A stretch of 64,000 bases of DNA. Source: Thalassolituus sp034111725. GTDB taxonomy: Bacteria > Pseudomonadota > Gammaproteobacteria > Pseudomonadales > Oceanobacteraceae. The position numbers were made by a program, and so were the translations under genes. The notes under the pieces are model-generated. The model searched no databases, had not been told where the DNA came from, and saw nothing but the letters and a program-made list of their open reading frames with translations. Shown in pieces: positions 17,856-27,200 of this stretch. The first letter of the stretch is position 1. Each line of letters opens with the position of its first letter. Location of the stretch: the NCBI RefSeq assembly GCF_034111725.1, contig NZ_JAWUWR010000051.1, positions 1-64,000 on the forward strand, given 5' to 3'.

Positions 17856-18707
17856 TTAAAATACGATGGTTTTATTACCATGCAGTAAAACGCGATCTTC
17901 TAAGTGACTGCGCACTCCGCGAGCCAACACAGATTTCTCTACGTCTTTACCCAAGCGCACCATATCTTCAACAGTATCGTTATGGCTAATGCGAATAACG
18001 TCCTGATCAATAATAGGCCCAGCATCAAGCTCCTGAGTGACGTAATGACAGGTCGCTCCGATTAATTTAACACCACGCTCAGCCGCTTGATGGTATGGCT
18101 TGGCGCCTACAAACGACGGTAAAAAGCTGTGATGAATATTGATCACTTGGCCTACATATTTCGTGCACAACTCAGGGGGAATAATCTGCATGTAGCGTGC
18201 AAGTACAATTGTATCTGCTGCGTGCTCTTCAACAATGGCATTTACGCGACGAAAATGTTCCGCTTTATTGTCTTTATCCACTGGTACGTGAAAAAACGGG
18301 ATCCCATGCCACTCAACTAAGGAACGTAAATCGTCATGATTAGAAATAACACACGGAATATCGCAATTGAGTTCTTTGCTATGCCAGCGGTGCAACAAAT
18401 CAACAAGGCAATGGCTCTGTTTACTTGCCATTAGAATTACTTTCTTTGGCGCACCCGAATCACTCACCTGCCAGCTCATCCCGAACTCATCCGCAATCGG
18501 CGCAAAGCTTTCTTTCAGGGCTTCAAGATCAAATGGCAATGAATCCGCACGAATGCAATGACGCATAAAAAACCGACTAGTCACTGGATCTGAGTAGTGG
18601 TTTGCTTCCACAATCCATCCACCATGCGCGGAGAAAAACTGACCGACTTTGGCCACAATGCCAACCCTGTCAGGACAGGATATTGTTAAACGGTAGACTC
18701 GTTCCAT
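17856..18707 (-). CDS. purU: Formyltetrahydrofolate deformylase
   Basis: A 283-residue enzyme that hydrolyses 10-formyl-THF to THF and formate, balancing one-carbon pools and supplying formate for PurT. The N-terminal ACT domain (residues 5-80; YRLTISCPDRVGIVAKV) is the regulatory part. The formyltransferase domain shows NIHHSFLPSFVGAKPYHQA (Asn and His of the active site) and GATCHYVTQELDAGPII (catalytic Asp). Length is typical. Single-gene unit convergent to the thiolase. Confidence 0.96.
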   Translation of the reverse strand: MERVYRLTISCPDRVGIVAKVGQFFSAHGGWIVEANHYSDPVTSRFFMRHCIRADSLPFDLEALKESFAPIADEFGMSWQVSDSGAPKKVILMASKQSHCLVDLLHRWHSKELNCDIPCVISNHDDLRSLVEWHGIPFFHVPVDKDNKAEHFRRVNAIVEEHAADTIVLARYMQIIPPELCTKYVGQVINIHHSFLPSFVGAKPYHQAAERGVKLIGATCHYVTQELDAGPIIDQDVIRISHNDTVEDMVRLGKDVEKSVLARGVRSHLEDRVLLHGNKTIVF

Positions 18708-18816
18708 AACCTTCCAAATACGTAATTAAGGCCGAGCTGGCCCTTGCAGTCTGAGACAGTTAGTGGTGAACTCTCGTCAGCTTTTAATAAATATTTCAAA
18801 AAACAGAGATGGACCT

Positions 18817-19587
18817 ATGTTACTCCTAAGATCCCTGCTCCTCACCTTGTTTGTTAGCCTACCAGCTTATGCCAACAATTCTGAGCTCGAACGCAGTGTC
18901 TTTCAATTGTCAGTCGACGTCAAAATGCTATTGCTGAAGTATTACCACGTCCAAGCTGATGAAGGAAATACCCAGCGCATTGCCGAACTTAGCCAGCGTC
19001 GTAGTGAAGTAGAAGTACTGCATGAGCACATTAGCAATCAATTGGATGGCTCCTATCTACCGTATAAACAAAACATCCAACAGCGTTGGATAACGTTTGA
19101 CAGTTATTTGAAGCAAAACCTAAATGAAATCCAAGAAAGTAATTACCCTGAATTGCAGGTTGTAACTCTGATGCGCGAAGCGCAGCGCGCCATGCTTAAT
19201 GAGCTAGAAAGACTGGGAGAAAATTTGAGACAAAATTCAGAAACAAAACCTTCTGAATACGAACAATGGAGCCGCAATCAAAAGAATCTTATGATCTCGG
19301 TCGTAGAACGCTATATAGAACGGGCCGCATCTTCTATCGGTGCTCCCCTAACCACAGATCAAATTGATCTCGCAGCCCTTTGTAAACAATTTGATCGTGG
19401 TTTAGTCGATATGAAAAGCCAAGCAACGTCAGACGAAGCCCAAGCTTTACTCTCGAAAATTCAGAGCCAATGGATATTTATTCAAACAGCGGCCACCAAT
19501 ACAGACGCTAAGCTAGTGCCCTTTTTAGTCATGCGCTACACCGATAATATTCTTGATCGGTTAACCTTACTCGATCAACACTCCTAA
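18817..19587 (+). CDS. Secreted helical protein of unknown function
   Basis: A 256-residue protein with a clear signal peptide (LLLRSLLLTLFVSLPAYA, cleavage near residue 19 before NNSELERS). The mature part is almost entirely alpha-helical and rich in Gln/Glu/Arg, with features of a periplasmic four-helix bundle or sensor-like domain; there is no membrane anchor besides the signal. No catalytic motif recognised. An upstream GTG at 18763 would add a basic, non-signal-like extension, so ATG 18817 is chosen. It stands alone between purU (divergent) and the CBS gene. Confidence 0.7.
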   Translation: MLLLRSLLLTLFVSLPAYANNSELERSVFQLSVDVKMLLLKYYHVQADEGNTQRIAELSQRRSEVEVLHEHISNQLDGSYLPYKQNIQQRWITFDSYLKQNLNEIQESNYPELQVVTLMREAQRAMLNELERLGENLRQNSETKPSEYEQWSRNQKNLMISVVERYIERAASSIGAPLTTDQIDLAALCKQFDRGLVDMKSQATSDEAQALLSKIQSQWIFIQTAATNTDAKLVPFLVMRYTDNILDRLTLLDQHS

Positions 19588-19698
19588 TCGTTCAGCACCT
19601 ATAATCGGCAGCAATGTCGTATTCGGGTGCATGACACTTAACTGTCGCACTGCTATAGTCAATGCAACTGTGGCGGAAAAGGATCGTACCAAACGTCT

Positions 19699-20289
19699 AT
19701 GGGATTGTATGTTTTTGACATGGGACGGCGCATTGAAACGCCCGTGTCAGCCCCTTCGTTGCAAATCAAAGCAACACCAGCAACTCAAGCTGTTGCTAAG
19801 ATACACTCGAATCTAAAATCGCCTTCGCAAAACTCTCAGCAGGCCATTCACGACTACCAAGAACACACTGAGCATGAGCCTCAGATTGTTGCTTATGCTA
19901 CCGACATCATGGCAACCGAACTTAAAACCTTAAGCACAACGGCCACCGTCGGCGATGCATGGCTAGCCATAAAAGAAAGCGGATATCGACATCTCCCCGT
20001 CATCGACGAACACCATGCGATCCATGCAATTGTTTTCGACCGTGACATTATGGCAACGCTTATCGAAACACCTAAAGCCATTGGCAATAATATTTTGCAG
20101 CATGCTATGCATCCGGTTTACTGCATATTAGAAAACACCGATATACGCCAAACAGCAAAAATTTTATATCAACATGATCTCGGCGCTCTGCCGGTGATCA
20201 ACCGTCAACATCAGTTGACAGGCATCATTACCCGCACTGATCTGTTGCGGTTATTAAGCCATTACGGCCCCATGGAACTGTGGGCATAG
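19699..20289 (+). CDS. CBS-domain-pair protein
   Basis: A 196-residue protein with a tandem CBS pair in the C-terminal two thirds (about residues 68-190): ATDIMATELKTLSTTATVGDA, then HAMHPVYCILENTD, each followed by the (L)PV(I/V) strand. Such pairs bind adenine nucleotides. The first 65 residues are low-complexity. It lies nine bases upstream of ppnN, so the two are cotranscribed and translationally close; a nucleotide-sensing role linked to PpnN is inference. The start is uncertain: ATG 19699 lacks a clear ribosome-binding site and ATG 19720 is possible. Confidence 0.8.
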   Translation: MGLYVFDMGRRIETPVSAPSLQIKATPATQAVAKIHSNLKSPSQNSQQAIHDYQEHTEHEPQIVAYATDIMATELKTLSTTATVGDAWLAIKESGYRHLPVIDEHHAIHAIVFDRDIMATLIETPKAIGNNILQHAMHPVYCILENTDIRQTAKILYQHDLGALPVINRQHQLTGIITRTDLLRLLSHYGPMELWA

Positions 20290-20298
20290 GAGTACTAT

Positions 20299-21660
20299 AT
20301 GGCAAGACACTACGAACTGATTCACCCAAAGACCCACCTACGCGTACTCTCACGTTACGAAATCCAGCAACTTAAAGATGTAAGTAGCCGCACTCATGAA
20401 TTATTGCGACGCTGTTCTTATGCTGTATTGAGCGCAGGTAGCCTAAATGATGATTATTTAGAACTAGAGAAAGAATATAAAGACTTTAATATTGTCGTCG
20501 ACCAAGAAGACCGTGGCATCATCTTACGACTTACTGGTGCTCCCGCTAGTGCTTTTGTCGATAACGAAATTATCCGCGGCGTGCGTGAACAATTATTTTC
20601 GGTGTTACGCGATATTTTATACGTCGATGAATCGATTTTAAAAGCTCACCGTTTTAACCTTAATAACAGCGAAGACATCACTAATGCTGTTTTTCACATT
20701 CTAAGAAATGCCAATATTTTACAACCCGACATGCAACCAAACTTGGTAGTTTGCTGGGGTGGCCATTCGATTGCACCGCACGAATATAAATACACCAAAG
20801 ACGTTGGTTACCAGTTAGGCCTACGTGGTATGGATATTGGTACTGGTTGTGGCCCGGGTGCTATGAAAGGGCCGATGAAAGGTGCAACCATCGGCCATGC
20901 AAAACAACACATCCGCGACGGACGCTATATTGGTATTACTGAGCCGGGCATTATCGCAGCAGAAGCGCCCAACCCTATTGTGAATCAACTCGTGATTCTT
21001 CCAGATATCGAAAAGCGCCTAGAGGCTTTTATTCGTTTAGCCCATGGCATCGTTATATTCCCCGGCGGCCCGGGCACTGCAGAAGAGCTCCTTTATTTAC
21101 TCGGAGTATTGTCTCACCCTGATAACGCGAGAATACCGTTTCCCCTAATTATTACAGGGCCAAAAGAAGCGGAGGAATATTTATACGATATTGATCGCTT
21201 TATTGGTGAAACTCTCGGTAAAGATGCGCAGCAGCGTTATGAAATAATCATAGCCGATGAAGAAAAGGTCGCTCGCCGAATGAAAGCTGGGATTCATGAA
21301 GTCGAGACGTTCAGACGTGAGCACAATGATGCTTTTTTCTATAATTGGGCACTGACCATTCAAGATGAATTTCAACATCCGTTTGATCCGACTCATGAAG
21401 CCATGCAGTCATTAGCCCTCAACCATACGTTACCGAGCCACGAACTCGCTGCGAATTTAAGACGTGCATTTTCTGGCATTGTAGCCGGCAATGTGAAAGC
21501 CGATGGCGTGAGTCGAGTACGAGAGCACGGGCCATATCAGATCACTGGTGATCGGGACATACTAGAAGGAATGGATCGACTACTCAGGGCCATGGTAGAG
21601 CATGGAAGAATGAAGATAAAAGGTAATTACAAACCTTGTTACGAAATAGTCTCTAGCTAA
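20299..21660 (+). CDS. ppnN: Pyrimidine/purine nucleotide 5'-monophosphate nucleosidase (PpnN/YgdH)
   Basis: A 453-residue LOG-family enzyme that cleaves nucleoside monophosphates to base and ribose 5-phosphate and is controlled by (p)ppGpp in E. coli. The N-terminal DUF4478-like domain is followed by the Rossmann LOG core with GTGCGPGAMKGPMKG and the signature PGGPGTAEE. A C-terminal DUF3412-like domain follows. Length is normal. An AGGAG ribosome-binding site overlaps the spacer after the CBS gene. Stringent-response adjustment of nucleotide pools is its known role. Confidence 0.95.
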   Translation: MARHYELIHPKTHLRVLSRYEIQQLKDVSSRTHELLRRCSYAVLSAGSLNDDYLELEKEYKDFNIVVDQEDRGIILRLTGAPASAFVDNEIIRGVREQLFSVLRDILYVDESILKAHRFNLNNSEDITNAVFHILRNANILQPDMQPNLVVCWGGHSIAPHEYKYTKDVGYQLGLRGMDIGTGCGPGAMKGPMKGATIGHAKQHIRDGRYIGITEPGIIAAEAPNPIVNQLVILPDIEKRLEAFIRLAHGIVIFPGGPGTAEELLYLLGVLSHPDNARIPFPLIITGPKEAEEYLYDIDRFIGETLGKDAQQRYEIIIADEEKVARRMKAGIHEVETFRREHNDAFFYNWALTIQDEFQHPFDPTHEAMQSLALNHTLPSHELAANLRRAFSGIVAGNVKADGVSRVREHGPYQITGDRDILEGMDRLLRAMVEHGRMKIKGNYKPCYEIVSS

Positions 21661-21675
21661 AAAATCGTATCTAAA

Positions 21676-21706
21676 TAAAAAGCCCTGCATTGCAGGGCTT
21701 TTTTAT
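21676..21706. terminator. Bidirectional terminator (ppnN / alkaline phosphatase)
   Basis: GCCCTGC (21682-21688), loop ATT, GCAGGGC (21692-21698), flanked by A-run and T-run. It serves both converging genes. Confidence 0.93.
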
Positions 21707-21721
21707 AACTATATTTAAATG

Positions 21722-23416
21722 CTATTTTTTAGGCAGCGTCGACGTCGCTTTACCCGTTAAGTTAGCGACGTAATTCATAATATGAAAAATGACATTTTGC
21801 TCATGAACGCCACTCACTAAGTGTGCGCCCGGACCAGTCGCAAAAATACCGACATCTTCACCAGAGTGAGTCTCCGACTCTAAAGGAATTAAGGTTTCTT
21901 GGTGATATCCCGGTGCTTGGGTATTGATAGAATTTAGATCCTTACGCCCCTGATCAATAGGATGCTCATAAGCTAGATCAGCATCTGTTTCGTCACCTAG
22001 ATCTTTAAAGCCACGCCCATTAGCATATCCAAGCGTGGTATAAGGCATATTATCCAAAGCCAGTGCTTCTTGATCACTACTGACAGAAACAACTTTACCT
22101 AAAATCGGATTACCACGCTTTGGGTAACCGGCCATGGTAAAAACATGGCTATGGTCCGACGTCACAATAATCAAGGTTTCATTCGGATTTGTAGATGCTT
22201 GAGCTCTAGCCACCGCTTGGCTAAGTTCAATGGATTCATGCAAAGCATTAAAGGCACTTCCTGCATGATGGCCGTGATCAATACGACCCGCTTCAACCAT
22301 TAAAAAATACCCTTTATCCTTTGCCTCTAACAACTGAATCGCTTTAGCTGTCATCTCACTAAGCGATGGCTCACCTGAAATATCCTTTTTACGATCCATT
22401 TCGTAGCGCATATGCGATTCATTGAACAAGCCTAGTACTGGTAATTGTGCAGCTTTAGTGAGCGACTCAAACCCAGTCTGATCCATAACATATTGACCAT
22501 AGGGATATAGCTTTTTCCATTCAGCAATTAGATCGCGATTGTCCGTACGATCACCTTCAATAGCACTTACGGCATCAGGCGAATTAAATGCAGCATCTTT
22601 CGGCAGAAAGTGACGTCGTCCACCACCCATAGCGACATCAATGCCATCAACACTGACGCCATACTCTTGTTGAATACGCTCTTTAAAATGCACAAATTGA
22701 TCGGCAATATCGACACACCCTTGAGCAATCGCCTCGGTAGGCATATCCGACACATCTTCCCAGTCGCGATCAGGGCTATGAGCATAGGTTGCGGCAGGAG
22801 TAGCATGCGTTAAACGTGCAGTCGTAACGATGCCCGTCCCCATACCTGCGATTTCAGCCAGTTCGAGCGCAGAGATGACCTCAGTCCCCTTGCTACTAGC
22901 ACAATCGCCCCGACTCACCTCTTCACTCAAGCCAATTATACCAGCGTCGGTTTTAACGCCCGACATCATTGCTGTCATAGTGCCAGCGGAGTCGGGGGTT
23001 TGCGCATCGACGTTGTAGGTTTTAGAAAATCCTGTAAATGGTAATTTTTCAAAACTTAATTGATTTTCTTCGCCACTTTCACCTCGCAGCTGACCATCCA
23101 AAATACGCGCTGCTGTAATGGTCGCGATACTCATACCATCACCGATAAACAAGATAACGTTTTTGGCACTACCCACTTCATTGTGAATGGTTTGAAACTT
23201 AGTGAGGTCGCTCTGCAACGAATTCTCAGCAGATTGATACCAAGGGTTGATACTCATGCTAGCTTGCAGACTAGGTGCTAACGGCTCATTCTCAGCAGTC
23301 TCTTTCGCTTGTTCAGTGATCGAAGTAATCTTGCTACAACCGGTAATAGCCAGCACGATTACCAAGGTAGCTATTTTTTGTCCAACCCTTTTCTTATTCA
23401 CAATCACGCTCTGCAT
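21722..23416 (-). CDS. Alkaline phosphatase (PhoA family), lipoprotein
   Basis: A 564-residue phosphomonoesterase. A lipoprotein signal with lipobox ITGC (Cys27) implies membrane anchoring. Metal-site and catalytic motifs are present: FIGDGM (Asp93), PDSAGTMTAMMSG with the phosphoserine nucleophile Ser143, VEAGRIDHGHHAG, TSDHSH and, near the end, ETHSGEDVGIFATGPGAH. It would release phosphate from organic phosphomonoesters outside the inner membrane. It is the last of three same-strand genes under the Pho-box array at 27201-27251, though the array lies far upstream and a terminator follows the first gene, so it may have its own promoter. I see no Pho box in the 48-bp gap upstream. Confidence 0.93.
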   Translation of the reverse strand: MQSVIVNKKRVGQKIATLVIVLAITGCSKITSITEQAKETAENEPLAPSLQASMSINPWYQSAENSLQSDLTKFQTIHNEVGSAKNVILFIGDGMSIATITAARILDGQLRGESGEENQLSFEKLPFTGFSKTYNVDAQTPDSAGTMTAMMSGVKTDAGIIGLSEEVSRGDCASSKGTEVISALELAEIAGMGTGIVTTARLTHATPAATYAHSPDRDWEDVSDMPTEAIAQGCVDIADQFVHFKERIQQEYGVSVDGIDVAMGGGRRHFLPKDAAFNSPDAVSAIEGDRTDNRDLIAEWKKLYPYGQYVMDQTGFESLTKAAQLPVLGLFNESHMRYEMDRKKDISGEPSLSEMTAKAIQLLEAKDKGYFLMVEAGRIDHGHHAGSAFNALHESIELSQAVARAQASTNPNETLIIVTSDHSHVFTMAGYPKRGNPILGKVVSVSSDQEALALDNMPYTTLGYANGRGFKDLGDETDADLAYEHPIDQGRKDLNSINTQAPGYHQETLIPLESETHSGEDVGIFATGPGAHLVSGVHEQNVIFHIMNYVANLTGKATSTLPKK

Positions 23417-23464
23417 GAAACACCCTACTTAGAAAGAAAAGCTAATATAAATTAAAACCGGCGC

Positions 23465-25147
23465 TCAATAGTAACTCAGAACTTCCGTTATTCCGGTATC
23501 GCCTTCTAATTCCACTTCTTTCAAAACTTTGTCACGTGCATTTAAAACAGGCTCGCGCCCTAAACGATAGCTTTGTTCATCAACAATCACCTTATAGGCT
23601 TTGTTCAGTGCTATTGCTCGCTCTGGTGTGGGCATCAACAGTACCGAGATATCGTTTTTCAACTGCTCAAACATGTCAGCTTTTGCTTTACCATCTTTAG
23701 TGAAAAACTTGTTTAGTACCTCTTCATTATCGCGATATTCATTACCCGTAGGGTTATGCTGCAGGTAATACGCATACTCGCCATGACCATCTTCACGAAT
23801 CGGATCGGCAACACCCTCTACACCACGCTCACTCCAGTGGTACCAACCCTCTTTATGAGAAGTCTCTTTAAACTTACGCGTAAAGGATATTGTTGTATCG
23901 TTGCTAGCACCGACGTATCCGTGACAACCAAGACATGCAAAGGTTTCTTCATAAGTTTGCGGTCGCAAATCACCGGTAGAATCTTCTATAAAGCCCTGAT
24001 ACGTCCAACCATGCGGGGTGTTCATACCATCTTCCATGTTACCGATCACGACTTTAGTGCGCTCCGGAAAATCGTGACGTTCTTTCGTTTCTTTTGTCAC
24101 TATGGTGCGTAACTGATAGTAGTTTCTCCAACTATTTTTACGCGAATAACGCAGCTCCTTCATACGGGTTGCCATCTTAGTTTGATCACCGTCAACATCG
24201 ATATAACGGACAGTGTGTAAAAACTCGGTGCCTTCTGGCAATAGACGAGCAGCAAGATGAATATCGCCCTTCTCTAGTAAAACACGGGCCATACCTACAT
24301 AGCTCATCGTCTTGCCATTTCTAGGATCCCATTCGTACTTAACGTTAGTCGCAATTGCTAATTTCCCATCTTTATCGAGATCGACATTTAAGCTGGTTTC
24401 ATCAACAGACGGAATCGCCACGTCTCGTTCATTCATTAAGGATTCTAAAATAGCGAAGTTAGTACGATAAATAACCAAATCAAAGTCGCCTGCTTCATTA
24501 TTACGAAATGCCTCAGGTAAGCGCATCATGACATCATCAGTTGCACCGTTAGTAGGTAAAAAGGCTCCCGGAAATGGATAGTAGGCGTAGACTCGCCAGC
24601 CGGTATAAGTACCTTTAGGGTCATGATCAAAACCGAGATCATCGAAATTGAAATAGACGTCTGGAATAAAACCATCCCAACTACCGTTTTTGTTTCTATC
24701 CCAATTTTCAGGCACCGACTCTAAGCGTTTTTTAATGGCTATTTCACCGTCTTTATTGAAGTAGTTGTCAGTACGCACGTAAGAAATAATCGATTCATCG
24801 GAAATCGCCTTAATCTCTTCGCTACGATCTTTAAATATATTGTCCCACTCATTCTTTAAGCCTGACTCAGGAAAAACATAAGATAATTGAACATCAATAT
24901 CATTGAGAAAATTAGGCTCTTTACTGGGGGTATGGCACACATAACAAGGATTGTGTTCGACCCCGTCGGCGACGGGGTCGGTAAAACACTGCGGAGGAAT
25001 ATACGCCGTAGCATTAATCGAGATATCGGCTGTCATTGTAGATTTAGACTGCTCAGACTTAACCGCTTGCGAATTTGATGAAGAACTATCTTCGCAACCC
25101 ACCATGCAGACCACAAACAAACACAGGGCAATTTTTAAGTGGTGCAT
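23465..25147 (-). CDS. Di-heme cytochrome c-like lipoprotein of unknown function
   Basis: A 560-residue protein with a lipoprotein signal (lipobox-like MVGC, Cys18). Two c-type heme-binding motifs are visible: CYVCH (C68-H72) and CLGCH (C405-H409). Between them lie Asp/Asn-rich EF-hand-like stretches (DLDKDGKLA, DRNKNGSWDGF, DVDGD), suggesting calcium binding. It is placed between PhoX- and PhoA-family phosphatase genes on the same strand. An electron-transfer role is inferred from the motifs; why a cytochrome sits in a phosphate locus is unknown. The start at 25147 has GGAAG six bases upstream; a TTG at 25159 is less likely. Confidence 0.75.
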   Translation of the reverse strand: MHHLKIALCLFVVCMVGCEDSSSSNSQAVKSEQSKSTMTADISINATAYIPPQCFTDPVADGVEHNPCYVCHTPSKEPNFLNDIDVQLSYVFPESGLKNEWDNIFKDRSEEIKAISDESIISYVRTDNYFNKDGEIAIKKRLESVPENWDRNKNGSWDGFIPDVYFNFDDLGFDHDPKGTYTGWRVYAYYPFPGAFLPTNGATDDVMMRLPEAFRNNEAGDFDLVIYRTNFAILESLMNERDVAIPSVDETSLNVDLDKDGKLAIATNVKYEWDPRNGKTMSYVGMARVLLEKGDIHLAARLLPEGTEFLHTVRYIDVDGDQTKMATRMKELRYSRKNSWRNYYQLRTIVTKETKERHDFPERTKVVIGNMEDGMNTPHGWTYQGFIEDSTGDLRPQTYEETFACLGCHGYVGASNDTTISFTRKFKETSHKEGWYHWSERGVEGVADPIREDGHGEYAYYLQHNPTGNEYRDNEEVLNKFFTKDGKAKADMFEQLKNDISVLLMPTPERAIALNKAYKVIVDEQSYRLGREPVLNARDKVLKEVELEGDTGITEVLSYY

Positions 25148-25165
25148 ACTGACTTCCAAACAGAA

Positions 25166-25193
25166 AACAAAAAGGGCGACCTAAGTCGCCCTT
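25166..25193 (-). terminator. Terminator after PhoX-family gene
   Basis: AAGGGCGAC (25172-25180), loop CTAA, GTCGCCCTT (25185-25193), followed on minus by a TTTGTTTT tract. It would reduce read-through from the PhoX gene into the cytochrome and phosphatase genes. Confidence 0.85.
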
Positions 25194-25211
25194 AATGATA
25201 TGGCAGATATG

Positions 25212-27137
25212 TTACTGAACGTTTACAGCGGGGAATGGACCGATATAACCCGTGTAAGCACGTGCTTCGCCCGAACCTGTATCCTTATCAGAGTCAGACT
25301 CACCATATGGATGCTGTACAACAGAAGTCATGTAAGACCAGCCGTTAATATTAGGATACCAATAAGGAGAGGTAGTCTCTGCACCATAAGGCGTTGTTTG
25401 GATACGAGTTAAACCTTTCTCAGCAAAGTCGTAAGCCCAAATAACGTCATTCTGATGACCAGAACCGGTATCTTCACCAACAATCAGAGCGTCATAGCCA
25501 GATACATAAACAACGTTATCCGGATTAGCAATGCCGTCGATATGACATTTATTATTGTCTTCAAAGCCGGCAGCTTGTGCTTCACCAGGGTTACCGTAAC
25601 CTTTACCCGCAATTGGACGACCAAGGATCAAACCTTTCATATTGCGAGCAACATAGTTTGATTCCATATCTGAGTTTGAACTCAGTTCCATTTCATATAC
25701 CGCACCACACTTATTTTGTTCTGTTAGCTGAATATGATCTGGACCACCAATATCCTTAGAGTTACCCGCTAGCATACCGCTAGAGATTTCTGACATACCG
25801 ACGTACATTTTATGACGCTTGCTATCGTAGGTAATACCTTCTTCCTTACGGAATTCGGTAGTAGCACCCTGCATAGCAGCATAACGACGAGTTTCTAAAC
25901 GTGAAGCCACAGTTTCCATACCGTCTTTAAGCTTCAAACATTCTTGGCCTACACCATTTGCACTAATCGACGTGAAGCCTTCACTACATACCTCTGCAAC
26001 GGGTGCTTCGGAATCAAAAATGTCATTGAATGTCACTTTTGTTTTGCCGTTAGTACCATGTACATAATCGCTAATTTCAGCATTTGTTGCATGGCCAAGC
26101 TCAACCCACGTTAAATTGGCAGAGCCGGCGCCTTCAGCACTAGTTTGATTCCATTTAGCAGCATAAGTAGTACCCGCGCTTAAATCGCCAGCAGTATCGG
26201 CAATAAACATGTATAAACCAACGTTAGTACCATCGTCAGTCATATATACAGTTTTAGAATCTGGCATTACGTAAGACAATTCAAATGCTAAACGACCCAT
26301 TGCATAGTGCTTAGTAACTTCAGTCGTTGCATCTTCATTAACTGTGATTTCAATATTCCAACCGTAGAAGTACGGGTTCCACTGAGTATCACCAGTGTAG
26401 TAATCAAGCATCGAATTGCCTGCCGCTTCAACAGCAGTTGGCAGTGCCTTAGCGTTCGGCTCATATTCTTCAGAAGCTAGATGCGTTGTCCAAGGTGTTA
26501 CCGATCCTGCGCAATGAACCCAACCACCATCGATCCCAGACTGGTCAATTTGAGAAAGCGTTTTAACGGTTAAAGCACCATTTTCTGCGTTTTGATCTAA
26601 TTCCATCAGGAACATCGCGCCAGGGCGAGATTCAAACTGAGAAACTGAAAAAAGCTTATCACCCACCGGCAGCAATGAAGTGTATTCATTGGAATCGGAG
26701 ACACGAATAGAACCATCTTCCTCGGTTAATACTGTACCGGTTTCATCCACTAGCTGGCCAAAAGTCACGCCAGTAATTTCAGTCCCTGAACGAGCAAGCG
26801 TCTGGTACTCGCCGCCGTAGAACTTACCATCAACCAATACTTGCGATACGAAAATCTCACGTTTATCGGCATCGGTTTGCGGTGCATCGACACCAATAAA
26901 TTTAGCAAAGGGAACCTTACCATCAGCACCGTTAGCACCATCAGCACCGTTAGCACCATCTGCACCGTTAGCACCATCTGCACCAGGAGCTCCTGGCGCA
27001 CCATCTACAGTAGTGGTAGTAGTGACACCATTAACACCGTCTTTCCCATCTTTACCGTCGCCGCCACAAGCTACCAAGCTCGCAGAAGATACTAAAATGA
27101 TCGCCTGCAACAGGTGATTTTTTTGAAAAAAAGCCAT
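25212..27137 (-). CDS. phoX: PhoX-family (DUF839) phosphatase lipoprotein with collagen-like neck
   Basis: A 641-residue protein. Lipobox LVAC (Cys24) is followed directly by Gly-X-Y triplets (residues 25-37), a short Thr run, then an uninterrupted Gly-X-Y tract at residues 46-73 made of GAD/GAN units. The globular part carries PhoX signatures: CAGSVTPWTTHLASEE and NPDNVVYVSGYDALIVGED. PhoX enzymes are calcium- and iron-dependent alkaline phosphatases. Most are Tat-exported; this one instead has a lipoprotein signal, with the collagen-like tract likely acting as a stalk. Expression under phosphate limitation is strongly suggested by the Pho-box array 64-114 bp upstream of the start. Confidence 0.83.
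   Translation of the reverse strand: MAFFQKNHLLQAIILVSSASLVACGGDGKDGKDGVNGVTTTTTVDGAPGAPGADGANGADGANGADGANGADGKVPFAKFIGVDAPQTDADKREIFVSQVLVDGKFYGGEYQTLARSGTEITGVTFGQLVDETGTVLTEEDGSIRVSDSNEYTSLLPVGDKLFSVSQFESRPGAMFLMELDQNAENGALTVKTLSQIDQSGIDGGWVHCAGSVTPWTTHLASEEYEPNAKALPTAVEAAGNSMLDYYTGDTQWNPYFYGWNIEITVNEDATTEVTKHYAMGRLAFELSYVMPDSKTVYMTDDGTNVGLYMFIADTAGDLSAGTTYAAKWNQTSAEGAGSANLTWVELGHATNAEISDYVHGTNGKTKVTFNDIFDSEAPVAEVCSEGFTSISANGVGQECLKLKDGMETVASRLETRRYAAMQGATTEFRKEEGITYDSKRHKMYVGMSEISSGMLAGNSKDIGGPDHIQLTEQNKCGAVYEMELSSNSDMESNYVARNMKGLILGRPIAGKGYGNPGEAQAAGFEDNNKCHIDGIANPDNVVYVSGYDALIVGEDTGSGHQNDVIWAYDFAEKGLTRIQTTPYGAETTSPYWYPNINGWSYMTSVVQHPYGESDSDKDTGSGEARAYTGYIGPFPAVNVQ
26919..27002 (-). repeat. 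In-frame 18-bp tandem repeats encoding Gly-X-Y collagen-like tract
   Basis: The repeat unit encodes GANGAD, repeated about three and a half times in tandem after GAPGAPGAD. It lies wholly inside the PhoX-family gene, with single-base variation between units, so it may vary in number between strains. Confidence 0.85.
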
Positions 27138-27184
27138 CGTAATCTCTCTCTACGTTATTCGGTTAGGAACTATTCCGTGGCAGA

Positions 27185-27190
27185 ATCCTA
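27185..27190 (-). promoter_or_regulatory. -10 element of Pho-regulated promoter
   Basis: TAGGAT on the minus strand, exactly 10 bases downstream of the last Pho-box unit (27201-27207). This is the spacing known for PhoB-activated promoters, which lack a -35. Confidence 0.6.
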
Positions 27191-27200
27191 GAGAAGAGAA

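Noticed and set aside
23756..24112. 118-residue plus-strand frame
   Set aside because: It lies wholly inside the di-heme lipoprotein gene on the opposite strand and has no domain or ribosome-binding site.
26919..27002. Short regular DNA repeats resembling a CRISPR array
   Set aside because: The 18-bp units are directly adjacent without spacers and encode Gly-X-Y triplets in frame inside the PhoX-family gene.
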